Positions 42,924 to 51,955 of a DNA stretch of 64,000 bases are shown here, in pieces. Below the pieces are notes generated by a model. The model was not told where the DNA came from, ran no database searches, and was given only the letters and a program-made list of their open reading frames with translations. Source of the DNA: Oscillatoriophycideae cyanobacterium NC_groundwater_1537_Pr4_S-0.65um_50_18 (GTDB lineage: Bacteria > Cyanobacteriota > Cyanobacteriia > Elainellales > Elainellaceae). A program made the translations under genes and the position numbers. Positions within the stretch are counted from its first letter, which is position 1. Each line of letters starts with the position of its first letter. The DNA lies in the NCBI GenBank assembly GCA_016208305.1, contig JACQYI010000009.1:496001-560000 (forward strand), in the 5' to 3' direction.

Positions 42924-44105
42924 TTACCCGCCCGTGGCAAAGCGGATTTTGAGGTAGTCTTCCTCCATTTTTGCGCCTGACGGTTGCAGAGCGGCTAGGG
43001 CTTGAGGGAGGACGAGGTTACGACGGTGGTTGCCAATCCGAATATTTAGCTCGTCTCCGGTTTTGCTGAGTTCTACTTTATCTTTGGCGATGCCGGGGAG
43101 GTAAACCTCAAGGCTATAGGCATTCTGCTGTTGCACGACGCGCAGGGTTGTCTCCTTGTAGTAGACCTGTGCGGGGTCTTCATCGGCATAGAGGGTTTCT
43201 TTGAGGCGATCGAGTGCTGCTAGACCGCACATTTCCTCTGAGTAAAGAGGAACTTCTTTAACGGGCAAAGGATGGAAATTATCGTGAATTTCTTGGCGGT
43301 ACTGCTGTTGATTTTCTTTCCAACGTCGGAAAAAGGGATCGGTGACTTCATCGGGAATGATGCGGTTGGCGATTACCATGTCTGTTGCCACGTTGTAGAG
43401 GCTGAGGTAGGCATGGGCACGCAGCGATTCTTTAATCACCATTTTTTCGGGGTTGGTCACTAGCCGCACGGAGGTTTGGGTGTTGTCCGTCAGGACTTTT
43501 TCTAGCGCTTCGATTTGCTCGTAAAACTCATAGGGCGCATCCATTACCTCTTTGTTGGGAAGAGAGAATCCGGCGATCGGTCGAAATAATGGCTCTACTA
43601 AAGGTCTGAGGGCTGCTGATACGGCTTGTAAAGGCTTATAAAAGCGGCGCATATACCACCCTGCAACTTCGGGTAGGCTGAGCAACCGTAGGGCGGTTCC
43701 AGTTGGGGCAGAGTCGATAATTAGCACGTCGTATTCGCCTTCGTCGTAGTGGCGTTTCATGCGAACGAGGCTAAAGATTTCGTCCATGCCGGGAAGAATG
43801 GCTAACTCTTCGGCTTCTACGCCTTCTAAGCCGCGGGCTTGCAAAACTTGGGTAATGTAGCGTTTTACGGCTCCCCAGTTGCCTTCTAGCTCCATTAGCG
43901 CATCTAGTTCGGCACCCCAAAGGTTGGGACGTACTTGGCGTGGCGCATGTTCTAGCTCTATGTCAAAGCTGTCGGCGAGTGAGTGGGCTGGGTCGGTACT
44001 CAAAACTAGGGTTCTGTAACCCAGTTCGGCACATCGCAGTCCTGTCGCAGCGGCTACGGAGGTTTTGCCGACTCCGCCTTTGCCAGTCATCAAGATTACG
44101 CGCAT
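42924..44105 (-). CDS. ArsA/Get3-like ATPase with a C-terminal small-heat-shock-like domain
   Basis: 393-residue SIMIBI ATPase. Deviant Walker [10 protein letters not shown] (8-16), switch [27 protein letters not shown] switch II, and the A-loop in VTNPEKMVI. It has one ATPase domain only, as in Get3/TRC40. The C-terminal 80 residues (about 312-393, [44 protein letters not shown]) form an alpha-crystallin-like beta sandwich that eukaryotic Get3 lacks, as known for ArsA-like proteins of cyanobacteria and plastids. Possible tail-anchored protein or thylakoid assembly role; arsenite export is unlikely because no ArsB neighbour is seen. Confidence 0.9.
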   Translation of the reverse strand: MRVILMTGKGGVGKTSVAAATGLRCAELGYRTLVLSTDPAHSLADSFDIELEHAPRQVRPNLWGAELDALMELEGNWGAVKRYITQVLQARGLEGVEAEELAILPGMDEIFSLVRMKRHYDEGEYDVLIIDSAPTGTALRLLSLPEVAGWYMRRFYKPLQAVSAALRPLVEPLFRPIAGFSLPNKEVMDAPYEFYEQIEALEKVLTDNTQTSVRLVTNPEKMVIKESLRAHAYLSLYNVATDMVIANRIIPDEVTDPFFRRWKENQQQYRQEIHDNFHPLPVKEVPLYSEEMCGLAALDRLKETLYADEDPAQVYYKETTLRVVQQQNAYSLEVYLPGIAKDKVELSKTGDELNIRIGNHRRNLVLPQALAALQPSGAKMEEDYLKIRFATGG

Positions 44106-44216
44106 GGATGGTCAGACCCTATCTGAGAGAAGTTTATATTCTGTTACTTATCTACTGTATCGGGTTTTTTGGGGTTAAGTTTCGTAACTTGTATGGGCGA
44201 TCGCTCCTATCTGATC

Positions 44217-44264
44217 TTGGGGGCAACCCCCAAACCCCCGAATTTAGGGGACGGCTGCGTCCCC
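44217..44264. repeat. Two adjacent GC-rich hairpins upstream of the ArsA-like gene
   Basis: TTGGGGG/CCCCCAA with 3-nt loop (44217-44233), then GGGGACG/CGTCCCC with 4-nt loop (44247-44264). They lie in the 255-bp gap between cobD stop (44361) and the ArsA-like start (44105) on the same strand, so they may end cobD transcripts. The G/C-run style (cccccaaacccccg) is common in cyanobacterial intergenic repeats. Confidence 0.7.
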
Positions 44265-44360
44265 CGTAGCTTGTTCTCCGAAGAAGTACCCCCTCCAGAA
44301 AGGGTTAAGGGTGGGTGACGGGGGCCGCTTTGCATGGATGGGGTGAAAGGATTTTTGATT

Positions 44361-45347
44361 TTAAGAACCTTGGGTATGGAGAATTTGCAGGGTGGCGATC
44401 GCGATTCCTAACCAAATCAGGATGTTTCGTCGGGTGAGTTGGGTAGCTTGGGCGATGACTGCGGCTGTAATGGGGCGGGTTGGGTTGCCTAGGAGGGGTT
44501 TGTGTTTTGTGATGCCTTTGTATTGGTTGGTGCCGCCGACTTGTACACCTAAGACTGCGGCATAGGCGCATTCGCTCCATCCGGCATTGGGGCTGGGGTC
44601 TTGGGGGGCATCGCGCTGGCAGAGTTGCCAAACTTGGCGGGGTCGGCGGGAGAGTAAGGCTAGGGTCAATACGGTGAGGCGGCAGGGAAGCCAGGTGAGG
44701 CCGTCTTCGAGGCGGGCGCTAAACCAGCCGATGTGGGTGTAGGGTGCTTCTCGATAGCCCACCATCGAATCTAGGGTGCTGGCTGCTTTGTAGGCGAGGG
44801 CGAGAGGTACGCTGCCAATGGGCAAAAATGCGCCCAAGATGCCGTAAAACAAGGGAGCCATGCTGCCGTCTGTGGCGTTTTCGGTTACGGTTTCTAGCAC
44901 GGCTCTGAGAATTTCGGCTTCGGATAACGTTGCGGTGTCGCGTCCGACATAGCGGCTAAGCTGGCTTCGGGCTGCTTCTAAGTCGCCGCTCAAGAGGGGC
45001 TGAAGCACTTGCTCGGCAGCGGCTCTGAGGCTGCGTCCGGCAAGGCAGCTTGCCAGCAGAATGCTTTCTGTTGCCAGCCCTAAGACGGGGTGAATTAGAT
45101 GGGCGGCGTATAAGATGAGCCAGCCTACGCTGCCGCTGCCCAGAATCAGGGCGATCGCCAGTCCGACTCCGGCGATTCTCAAGGCTTGAGGCGTGGCGAA
45201 ATGCTTGAAGCAATGCTGGGTATAGTGCTGGATAAACCAGCCCATGACCTGGACTGGGTGCAGCCAGCTCCAAGGATCTCCGATCAGATAGTCCAAAAGA
45301 GCGGCGATCGCCAGCACCGGAATTCTGGGATGTATTTCATAATTCAT
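44361..45347 (-). CDS. cobD: Adenosylcobinamide-phosphate synthase
   Basis: CobD/CbiB family membrane enzyme that joins adenosylcobyric acid to aminopropanol phosphate in cobalamin/pseudocobalamin synthesis. 328 residues from the ATG at 45347; the frame is open to 45464 but homology starts at ALLDYLIGDPWSWLHPVQVMGWFI. Membrane helices are spread through the protein; the motifs RDTATLSEAEILRAVLETVTENATDGSMAPLFYG and AYKAASTLDSMVGY are diagnostic. Also called cbiB. Confidence 0.93.
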   Translation of the reverse strand: MNYEIHPRIPVLAIAALLDYLIGDPWSWLHPVQVMGWFIQHYTQHCFKHFATPQALRIAGVGLAIALILGSGSVGWLILYAAHLIHPVLGLATESILLASCLAGRSLRAAAEQVLQPLLSGDLEAARSQLSRYVGRDTATLSEAEILRAVLETVTENATDGSMAPLFYGILGAFLPIGSVPLALAYKAASTLDSMVGYREAPYTHIGWFSARLEDGLTWLPCRLTVLTLALLSRRPRQVWQLCQRDAPQDPSPNAGWSECAYAAVLGVQVGGTNQYKGITKHKPLLGNPTRPITAAVIAQATQLTRRNILIWLGIAIATLQILHTQGS

Positions 45348-45513
45348 TTGCACAATTGTCAGCATAAGAACATCGGCATAAAGAAAACCTTTCGGTAAGC
45401 TTGCCTTTCCCCAAAAGTTGACTACTCTGTAGTGAAGTGTGGCTCGTAAGCCCCAAACGATCACCGAGATTCCACAGCGTTGTCCAGAGTAAGCGGAGAA
45501 TCAGCAGAGTCCT

Positions 45514-46926
45514 ATGGCACAAAGTTTTGGTTTAATTGGTCTGGCAGTGATGGGAGAAAACCTGGCGCTCAATGTTGAGCGCAATGGCTTCCCGATCGCA
45601 GTGTATAACCGTTCTCGTGACAAAACCGATGCCTTCATGGCAAATCGAGCCGGGGGCAAAAATGTTAAGCCTACCTACACCCTCGAAGAATTTGTGGCGG
45701 CACTCGATCGCCCTCGCAAGATTTTGATCATGGTGAAGGCGGGTGCTCCTGTTGATGCTGTGATGAATCAATTGAAGCCTCTGTTGCAAGAAGGCGACAT
45801 GATCATTGATGGCGGCAACTCGCTCTATAGCGATACTGAGCGTCGGGTTAAGGAGATGGAGGCCACGGGGCTTAGCTTCATTGGCATGGGCGTGAGCGGC
45901 GGCGAAGAAGGCGCGCTAAATGGCCCTAGCCTAATGCCCGGTGGCACCGAGGCAGCCTACAAAGAGATTGAGCCGATCGTCACCAAAATTGCCGCCCAGG
46001 TGGATGATGGCCCTTGTGTGACCTACATCGGTCAGGGCGGTGCCGGTCACTATGTCAAAATGGTGCATAACGGCATTGAGTATGGCGACATGCAGCTCAT
46101 TGCCGAAGCCTACGATTTGCTCAAGAGTGCGATCGGTCTTAGCCATACCCAGCTTCATGAAGTGTTTGCCGAGTGGAACACGACCGATGAGCTAGATTCG
46201 TTCTTGATTGAAATTACCGCCAATATCTTTACCAAGATTGACGATGAAACGGGCCTGCCCCTGGTAGATCTGATTTTGGATGCTGCCGGACAAAAAGGCA
46301 CCGGGCGCTGGACGGTAGAAACGGCCTTGGAGCTGGGAGTCAGCATTCCCACCATCATTGCTGCGGTCAATGCCCGCATTATCTCTTCCATCAAAGAAGA
46401 GCGGGTGGCAGCTTCTAAGGAATTAACCGGGCCTACGGGTAAATATGAGGGCGATGCAGCGGCCTTTATTACCAAGGTGCGCGATGCCCTTTACTGCTCC
46501 AAAATCTGCTCTTACGCGCAGGGGATGGCGCTCTTGGCGAAGGCTTCCCAGGAGTATGGCTATAACCTCAATTTGGGGGAATGTGCCCGCATCTGGAAGG
46601 GGGGCTGCATTATTCGCGCCCGCTTCCTCAACAAGATCAAGCATGCTTTTGACGAAAACCCTCAGTTGCCTAACCTGCTGCTGGCTCCTGAGTTTAAGCA
46701 GACAATTCTCGATCGCCAAGAAGCCTGGAGAGAGGTGCTGATGACGGCTGCTAAGCTGGGCATTCCCGTACCTGCTTTCAGCGCTTCGCTCGACTACTTC
46801 GATAGCTACCGCCGCGATCGCCTGCCTCAAAATCTGACCCAGGCTCAGCGCGACTACTTTGGTGCCCATACCTATGAGCGCACCGACAAGCCCAGAGGCG
46901 AGTTTTCTCACGCAGACTGGTTCTAA
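45514..46926 (+). CDS. gnd: 6-phosphogluconate dehydrogenase, decarboxylating
   Basis: NADP-dependent oxidative pentose-phosphate enzyme producing ribulose-5-phosphate. 470 residues, N-terminal [12 protein letters not shown], substrate motif VSGGEEGA, the catalytic Lys in [19 protein letters not shown], and a C-terminal [16 protein letters not shown]. Length is standard. Divergent from cobD. Confidence 0.97.
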   Translation: MAQSFGLIGLAVMGENLALNVERNGFPIAVYNRSRDKTDAFMANRAGGKNVKPTYTLEEFVAALDRPRKILIMVKAGAPVDAVMNQLKPLLQEGDMIIDGGNSLYSDTERRVKEMEATGLSFIGMGVSGGEEGALNGPSLMPGGTEAAYKEIEPIVTKIAAQVDDGPCVTYIGQGGAGHYVKMVHNGIEYGDMQLIAEAYDLLKSAIGLSHTQLHEVFAEWNTTDELDSFLIEITANIFTKIDDETGLPLVDLILDAAGQKGTGRWTVETALELGVSIPTIIAAVNARIISSIKEERVAASKELTGPTGKYEGDAAAFITKVRDALYCSKICSYAQGMALLAKASQEYGYNLNLGECARIWKGGCIIRARFLNKIKHAFDENPQLPNLLLAPEFKQTILDRQEAWREVLMTAAKLGIPVPAFSASLDYFDSYRRDRLPQNLTQAQRDYFGAHTYERTDKPRGEFSHADWF

Positions 46927-46944
46927 TATCAGCTTCGGCCATTC

Positions 46945-46983
46945 ATAGTTTTGGTGTGGCGCGAAGCGCCACACCAAAACTAT
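46945..46983. repeat. Perfect 18-bp-arm palindrome after gnd
   Basis: Left arm 46945-46962 (ATAGTTTTGGTGTGGCGC) exactly complements 46966-46983 around the loop GAA, 18 bp after the gnd stop. The core GGCGC-GAA-GCGCC belongs to the same class as the palindromes at 1536, 28984 and 29044. It may terminate or stabilise the gnd transcript, although no T-run follows. Confidence 0.85.
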
Positions 46984-47034
46984 ATAATTGGGCTTTCAAA
47001 GCTGAAAAATTAGAACTTTGCAGGCCGCTCGAAT

Positions 47035-47535
47035 ATGAATCCTATGATGCAGTCTTCTCCAAAATCTTTACACCGTTTTCTTTGGGCGACTGGCATGAGT
47101 GGCTGCTGCATGACAAGTCTCGTGATTCCTGCGATCGCTACCCTCTCCCCTACATCCTGGCCTGAGGCAAAACCAACTTCTGAAATAGCCCAGGTGCTGC
47201 CCGATCCTCAGGCAATTTTGAGCCTGACCCGGTTCAGGGCAACCGTAAATATTACCAACCAAGCCGATCGCCCCATTGTCTATGCAGTGGTCGGAGAAAC
47301 GGAGCCGCGATCGCTCGACAAAGGGGCATCCGTGACGCTGCGCAATTTGCCTGTTCCGACGAGTCTACTGCTCAGAGCAAACGATGATGCCACCCAAGAG
47401 CGGCTGTTTTTTAGCATTAATGTGGCAGCAGACGAGACAGCCGGAGTGTTGAATGTCACAGTTGCCGACGAGAACCCCAACGATGGCAATACTTCGGTCT
47501 ACATTGATACGAACGGCAAGGTTTACGTAGACTGA
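47035..47535 (+). CDS. Probable exported protein of unknown function
   Basis: 166 residues with an N-terminal basic then hydrophobic segment (FLWATGMSGCCMTSLVIPAIA, about 15-35) that may be a signal peptide or, at MSGC, a lipobox-like site. The mature part is a small domain with a repeating beta pattern (TVNITNQADRPIVYAVVGETEPRSLDKGASVTLRNLPVPTSLLLRA) and a Tyr-containing acidic tail. No known family is recognised. The start could also be the ATG at 47044. Its stop is 8 bp from the convergent NarL-like gene. Confidence 0.6.
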   Translation: MNPMMQSSPKSLHRFLWATGMSGCCMTSLVIPAIATLSPTSWPEAKPTSEIAQVLPDPQAILSLTRFRATVNITNQADRPIVYAVVGETEPRSLDKGASVTLRNLPVPTSLLLRANDDATQERLFFSINVAADETAGVLNVTVADENPNDGNTSVYIDTNGKVYVD

Positions 47536-47542
47536 GCGGAGG

Positions 47543-48223
47543 CTAGCTTTCTCCCCCTGCTTCGAGTTGGGCTAGAAAAGGTTGAGCCACGACTGCGGCC
47601 TGAATGCGATCGCGTAAATTGAGTCGCGTCAGAATATGAGAGATATGATTTCTCACCGTTCCTTCCGTGAGAAACAGGGTTTCGGCAATCTCGCGATTAC
47701 TAGCGCCATTGGCCAACATTCTCAGCACTTGCTTTTCACGGGGGCTAAGCTGCGTGAATCCGGGGGGTAGCTGAGTCGATTGCGGCTGAGTTGCTGCCGG
47801 GTTAGCCATCATCTTTTCCAAAATGCCGGGACTAAATTGGGTATATCCGCGATGAATGGAGCGAATCACCTCTGCCAACTCTTCTGAAGGAATATCTTTG
47901 AGCAAATAGCCTTTTGCCCCAACCTGTAGCGCCTCAGCAACATATTTCGCATCGTCGAAGGTGGTAAAAACGAGAACTTTAATATCGGGGAAAGCCTGAC
48001 AGATGATTTGGGTTGCGGTAACGCCATCCATGATGGGCATACGGATATCCATCAAAATCACATCTGGCAGCAAATCCTGGTCATTGAGAGAATGAACGCG
48101 TTCTACAGCCTGTTGTCCGTTGCCTGCTTCTCCAACTACCTGCAAATCAGGCTTGAGTTCTAGCAATGTTTTTAAGCCCTCTCGGACAACTTCTTGATCT
48201 TCGACCAGGAGTAACCGAATCAT
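47543..48223 (-). CDS. NarL/LuxR-family response regulator
   Basis: 226 residues from the ATG at 48223 (MIRLLLVEDQ). Receiver with Asp59 in LMDIRMP, linker, and GerE-type HTH (LSPREKQVLRMLANGASNREIAETLFLTEGTVRNHISHI, about 155-195). The frame extends upstream another 41 codons through a tandem repeat (48255-48330) encoding SPARSH units, but the family starts at the chosen ATG. Downstream of and co-oriented with the histidine kinase, the obvious partner. Target genes are unknown. Confidence 0.92.
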   Translation of the reverse strand: MIRLLLVEDQEVVREGLKTLLELKPDLQVVGEAGNGQQAVERVHSLNDQDLLPDVILMDIRMPIMDGVTATQIICQAFPDIKVLVFTTFDDAKYVAEALQVGAKGYLLKDIPSEELAEVIRSIHRGYTQFSPGILEKMMANPAATQPQSTQLPPGFTQLSPREKQVLRMLANGASNREIAETLFLTEGTVRNHISHILTRLNLRDRIQAAVVAQPFLAQLEAGGES

Positions 48224-48254
48224 ATGTGGCAGTCCTAGATAGTGGGTTTTGGGA

Positions 48255-48330
48255 GGGTGAGAGCGGGCGGGAGAGTGAGAGCGGGCAGGAGAGTGAGAGC
48301 GGGCAGGAGAGTGAGAGCGGGCAGGAGAGT
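48255..48330. repeat. 18-bp tandem repeat between kinase and regulator genes
   Basis: Unit GAGAGTGAGAGCGGGCAG, three exact copies preceded by a diverged one and followed by GAGAGT plus a T-run. It lies 32-107 bp upstream of the regulator ATG. The unit is a multiple of three and, on the coding strand of the regulator, would read as Ser-Pro-Ala-Arg-Ser-His repeats if an upstream start were used. Confidence 0.85.
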
Positions 48331-48449
48331 TTTTCTTAACGCTCACAAACAGGCGAGATGGCTATATTTTAGGAACTTATGCGATCGCCAAACGGTTATA
48401 TTGCCACCCCGAAAGATTGCTAGAGTGAACATTGCCAACAGAGCTAATT

Positions 48450-49310
48450 TTAGGCAATGCTTCTAGCGGCTATCGGCAGCGATGCGGTGATGCAACAGCC
48501 TGCCCCAGGGCTGCTCATAATGTTCATCTCTCCGCCTAAAGCAGTGATGCGCTCTTGCATCCCTTGAAGACCAAAGCCAGAGCGATTGGCACTGACCAGA
48601 AAGCCCTTACCGTTGTCCTTTAGGGTCAGCCGCAGCTCGGCAGAGGTCGATTCGATTTGAATGGTGACAACCGTTGCGATCGCATGTTTGCAAATATTGG
48701 TTAGCCCTTCTTGCACAATCCGATACAGCACAACGCTAGTGCGGTGAGAAAGCGGCGTAGCCAGATGAATCTGACAGGTTGGTTGAAAACCCATCGTGGT
48801 GTGAAAATTCTGCGCCAGTAGAGCGATCGCATCGGGAAGCGATCGTCCCTCTAAAGGGTCAAACCGCAAGCCCGCAACAGATTGGCGTGTGGCTTCTAGA
48901 GCATCTGAACCAAGCTGCTTTGCCTTGGTTAGAAAAACATAGGCTCGGTCTGGATCATCCTTCCACAGGGCTAACGCTGTCTCCATTTGCACATTTAAGC
49001 CGACTAGCAGGTGCCCCAAAGAATCATGAATATCGCGGGCAATCCGATTTCGCTCTTCTAAGGTTGCCAATTCTTCGATTCGCAGGCTGAGCTTACGCTC
49101 TTGCTCTAGGGCAAGACGCAATTCTTGTTTAGCTGCCTCTAGCTCGGCTTCAATTAAGGTGCCATGCTCAGTTGTGTTTTCGAGCAAGATTTCCAAGTCG
49201 TTTCTTTCCTCTTGGAGCTGCTGAATTTGCTGCATCAAGTCAGCAACTTGAGGAGAGGGGGACAGCCCCATCGGCGTAGATCGGTCAGGGAGAAACTGCG
49301 CTTCTGTCAT
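48450..49310 (-). CDS. NarX-like soluble sensor histidine kinase
   Basis: 286 residues: N-terminal coiled coil (about 25-85, QQIQQLQEERNDLE...), HisKA_3 phosphoacceptor His95 in ARDIHDSLGH, and an HATPase_c domain with N-box GLTNICKHA and G-box LKDNGKGF and GFGLQGM. No membrane segment or input domain is visible, so the signal is probably sensed through partner proteins or the coiled coil. Co-oriented with the NarL-like regulator, with a 226-bp gap containing the tandem repeat. Confidence 0.9.
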   Translation of the reverse strand: MTEAQFLPDRSTPMGLSPSPQVADLMQQIQQLQEERNDLEILLENTTEHGTLIEAELEAAKQELRLALEQERKLSLRIEELATLEERNRIARDIHDSLGHLLVGLNVQMETALALWKDDPDRAYVFLTKAKQLGSDALEATRQSVAGLRFDPLEGRSLPDAIALLAQNFHTTMGFQPTCQIHLATPLSHRTSVVLYRIVQEGLTNICKHAIATVVTIQIESTSAELRLTLKDNGKGFLVSANRSGFGLQGMQERITALGGEMNIMSSPGAGCCITASLPIAARSIA

Positions 49311-49384
49311 CGCTTCTGTAATCGCTAGGCGACTTATTTTTTGGCGGTACTATAACCCTAGCGCGGATTAGGGACGTTTCGGCT

Positions 49385-49414
49385 ACAGTTACAGCAATCA
49401 CAGTTACAGCAATT
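49385..49414. repeat. 15-bp direct repeat upstream of the kinase gene
   Basis: ACAGTTACAGCAAT(C/T) occurs twice back to back. It lies between the divergent NarX-like kinase and glycosyltransferase genes, where a regulator could bind repeated half-sites, but a random duplication is equally likely. Confidence 0.55.
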
Positions 49415-49579
49415 TTCAATTGCGTAAGCCACAGCTATTGTTTTGAGCTATTTTTTAGAAGTCCTGCTCTGCACAGAAGTTAAAAAAATAGCCTATTCTC
49501 CATCCGTCATAGTTTGATGTGATCTCAACATTTTCTCTCAACGACTCAATACTGCCCCATAAATTTCAGCCCCAACCTA

Positions 49580-50797
49580 ATGTTTTCAAGCAGTAATCAT
49601 TTGACCTTTTCGATCGTTTTACTGATCTCTATTTTCACGCTTGTGGGGTATTTAGTCAGTGTCTATCAAGCCACTTATCAGTTATCCCGCATTGACCTGT
49701 CGCAAATCCCTGAAGAAAAGACTCTTTCTAAATCTCAATTCCCTAGCGTTTCTGTCATCATCCCTGCCTTTAATGAGGAAGAAAACATTGAAGACTGCGT
49801 GAAATCGGTTTTAATCAACAGCCGACTGTCTGCGGATTTGCTGGAAGTTTGGGTCGTAGACGATCAATCAACCGATCGCACTTTAGAGATTCTCCAAACC
49901 ATACAGATGCAGTGGTCAGAACCTCGACTGAAAATTCTCTCAGGTCAGCCACGTCCTGAAGACCCGCTATGGAATGGCAAAAACTGGGCTTGTCATCAAG
50001 GAGCCGAACAGGCAACGGGTGAATATTTACTATTTATTGATGCAGATGTTCGGCTGAAATCCAAAGCGATTTCTGCCGTGATTTTTGCTGCGATCGATAA
50101 CCAGCTTGATTTCTTGACTTGTATTCCCTCCGTGGTCTGTGGCTCCTTAATTGAGTGGTTGGTTCAGCCTTTAATGTTTATCAATGTGCTAGTTGCTTTT
50201 AACTCTCAATCTGTTAAAAATCCAGGCACAAAAACCACCTATGCTTTAGGCCCCTTCCTATTGTTTCAAGCCGAAGCCTATCATGCGCTAGGAGGGCATA
50301 GATCCGTTGCCAATCAGGTAGCTGAAGATGTGGCCTTTGCCCGAAAAGCAAAGCTGAAGGGGTTCAAAATCCAGCATTTTTTAGGGAAAAATCTAGCGAG
50401 CTTGCGCATGTATCGCAATTTGTATGCCTTATGGGAAGGCTGGACAAAAGTTTTGTATGCGGGGGCAGAACGAAGTATCCCGCTGATGCTGCTGTTAGCG
50501 ATGGTAATGCTGCTGATCTACACCATTCCCTGGATCGGACTGGTGATTGCGATCGCGCAGGTGCTGAAGACGCCGACGCTGTTTCATTTCATGGAGGCAG
50601 GATTAGCAACTTTTGCGGTTCTGTTGCAGTACTTAATCAGGCGGCGAGGTTCGCAATCGCTGGCAACTTCAACAAAATACTGGTGGCTCCAGGGTGCTGG
50701 CGGACTGCTGATTGCGGTGATGGCGATCGTTTCTATCATCAAAACCGAAACGGGCTGGGGCTGGACTTGGCGAGGGCGAAAGCTGTTTCGTGAATAG
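49580..50797 (+). CDS. Membrane-associated family 2 glycosyltransferase
   Basis: 405 residues. N-terminal membrane helix (about 8-28), GT-A domain with VSVIIPAFNEEENI (about 55-70), DDQSTDRT, the metal-binding DADVR, and AEDVAFARKAKLKG, a QxxRW-like acceptor region being absent; then a C-terminal helix bundle (about 300-395). The arrangement resembles carotenoid- or hopanoid-associated GT2 enzymes (CruC/HpnB-like) more than cellulose synthase. Acceptor is not predictable. Upstream AT-rich spacer. Confidence 0.87.
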   Translation: MFSSSNHLTFSIVLLISIFTLVGYLVSVYQATYQLSRIDLSQIPEEKTLSKSQFPSVSVIIPAFNEEENIEDCVKSVLINSRLSADLLEVWVVDDQSTDRTLEILQTIQMQWSEPRLKILSGQPRPEDPLWNGKNWACHQGAEQATGEYLLFIDADVRLKSKAISAVIFAAIDNQLDFLTCIPSVVCGSLIEWLVQPLMFINVLVAFNSQSVKNPGTKTTYALGPFLLFQAEAYHALGGHRSVANQVAEDVAFARKAKLKGFKIQHFLGKNLASLRMYRNLYALWEGWTKVLYAGAERSIPLMLLLAMVMLLIYTIPWIGLVIAIAQVLKTPTLFHFMEAGLATFAVLLQYLIRRRGSQSLATSTKYWWLQGAGGLLIAVMAIVSIIKTETGWGWTWRGRKLFRE

Positions 50798-50894
50798 AAG
50801 ATGGAGGGTGTGGGGGTGTGGGGTGAAAAATTGTACAAGACGGATGGCTGATAGTTTTTTATTTTGAAAGCAGCACCGTTTTTTTGAGAGTGTT

Positions 50895-51608
50895 ATGGAT
50901 GCCGTGAATCCAATTTTTAAGAGTTCTCCGCGATCGGAAGTTCTGGCAGGAGCCAAAGCCATTTTTCCATTGGTGGTAGGGGCAATTCCGTTTGGCATTA
51001 TTTTTGGCACATTGGCGGCAGGCAGTGGCCTATCTTTTGCAGGCGCGCTTGCCATGTCGGCCTTTGTATTTGCAGGTTCGTCTCAGTTTATTGCGATCGG
51101 TCTGATTGCCTCTGGGACGGCTGTACCGATGATTATCTTGACGACAGTTGTGGTGAATCTGCGACATCTTCTCTATGCGATGAGTTTAGTACCGCATTTG
51201 CAAAAGCTGTCACACTTCTGGAAGCTACTGCTGGGTTTTTGGCTCACAGATGAGGCGTTCGCTGTGGCGATCGTGCGATATGACCAGCAAGATACCTCTC
51301 CTTATAAACATTGGTATCACCTGGGATCATCGCTATTTATGTATGCAAACTGGATGCTTTGTACCTTCATCGGTCTTACGGTGGGTCAGAGGATACCCAA
51401 TGCAGCCAGTTGGGGCTTAGATTTTGCCATGTCTGTCACGTTCATTGGCATGGTGATTCCCTATATCAAAAACTATGCAACGGTCATAACGATCGGTGTA
51501 TCTGGGTTGACGGCTCTTTTGGCGCATGGCTTGCCCCATCAGTTGGGCTTGATGGTGGCGGCAGTCGCAGGGATTGCGGCAGGAATCATCGCACAGCAAA
51601 CTCAATAG
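50895..51608 (+). CDS. azlC: AzlC family branched-chain amino acid export permease
   Basis: 237-residue membrane protein with about 6-7 helices. Family motifs are [13 protein letters not shown] near the start, [17 protein letters not shown] (about 52-68) and [13 protein letters not shown]. It forms an exporter with AzlD, whose gene starts 17 bp downstream. The Bacillus AzlCD pair exports branched-chain amino acids and analogues such as 4-azaleucine. Confidence 0.92.
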   Translation: MDAVNPIFKSSPRSEVLAGAKAIFPLVVGAIPFGIIFGTLAAGSGLSFAGALAMSAFVFAGSSQFIAIGLIASGTAVPMIILTTVVVNLRHLLYAMSLVPHLQKLSHFWKLLLGFWLTDEAFAVAIVRYDQQDTSPYKHWYHLGSSLFMYANWMLCTFIGLTVGQRIPNAASWGLDFAMSVTFIGMVIPYIKNYATVITIGVSGLTALLAHGLPHQLGLMVAAVAGIAAGIIAQQTQ

Positions 51609-51625
51609 CGAGAGCATCTAAACCT

Positions 51626-51955
51626 ATGAATGAATTTATGTTAATTGGCGGCATGGCGATCGTTACGTTTCTGATTCGCTATCCTGTGCTGGCTATGAGT
51701 GGCCGGATCAAGCTATCTCCTCAGTTTTTGCAGGTGTTGGCCTATGTGCCGCCTGCGGTGCTGACGGCGATCGTTGTGCCTGCGGTGCTGATGCCAGAAG
51801 GCAGCCTCTCGTTAGATCACACCAATGCCCGTTTGATTGGAGCGATCGCCGCTGTCCTGGTCGGCTTCTGGCGCAAAGATTTGCTGCTGACTATCGGCGT
51901 TGGCATGGCTGTATTTTTAGCATGGCAGGGGCTGCTAACGCTGGTGGCAGGTTAA
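51626..51955 (+). CDS. azlD: AzlD family small membrane subunit
   Basis: 109-residue hydrophobic protein from the ATG at 51626 (MNEFMLIGGMAIVTFLIRYPVLAM); longer frames extend back inside azlC and are rejected. Three to four helices and the conserved FLIRYPVL and LAYVPPAVLTAIVVP motifs. Partner of AzlC. Its stop codon overlaps the stop of the convergent phosphatase-like gene within GTTAAC. Confidence 0.92.
   Translation: MNEFMLIGGMAIVTFLIRYPVLAMSGRIKLSPQFLQVLAYVPPAVLTAIVVPAVLMPEGSLSLDHTNARLIGAIAAVLVGFWRKDLLLTIGVGMAVFLAWQGLLTLVAG

Noticed and set aside
48224-48346. SPARSH-repeat N-terminal extension of the NarL-like regulator
   Set aside because: Receiver homology begins at the ATG at 48223; the extension is an open frame created by the 18-bp tandem repeat.
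51311-51625. Long N-terminal extension of AzlD inside azlC
   Set aside because: Out-of-frame shadow of azlC; AzlD homology starts at the ATG at 51626.
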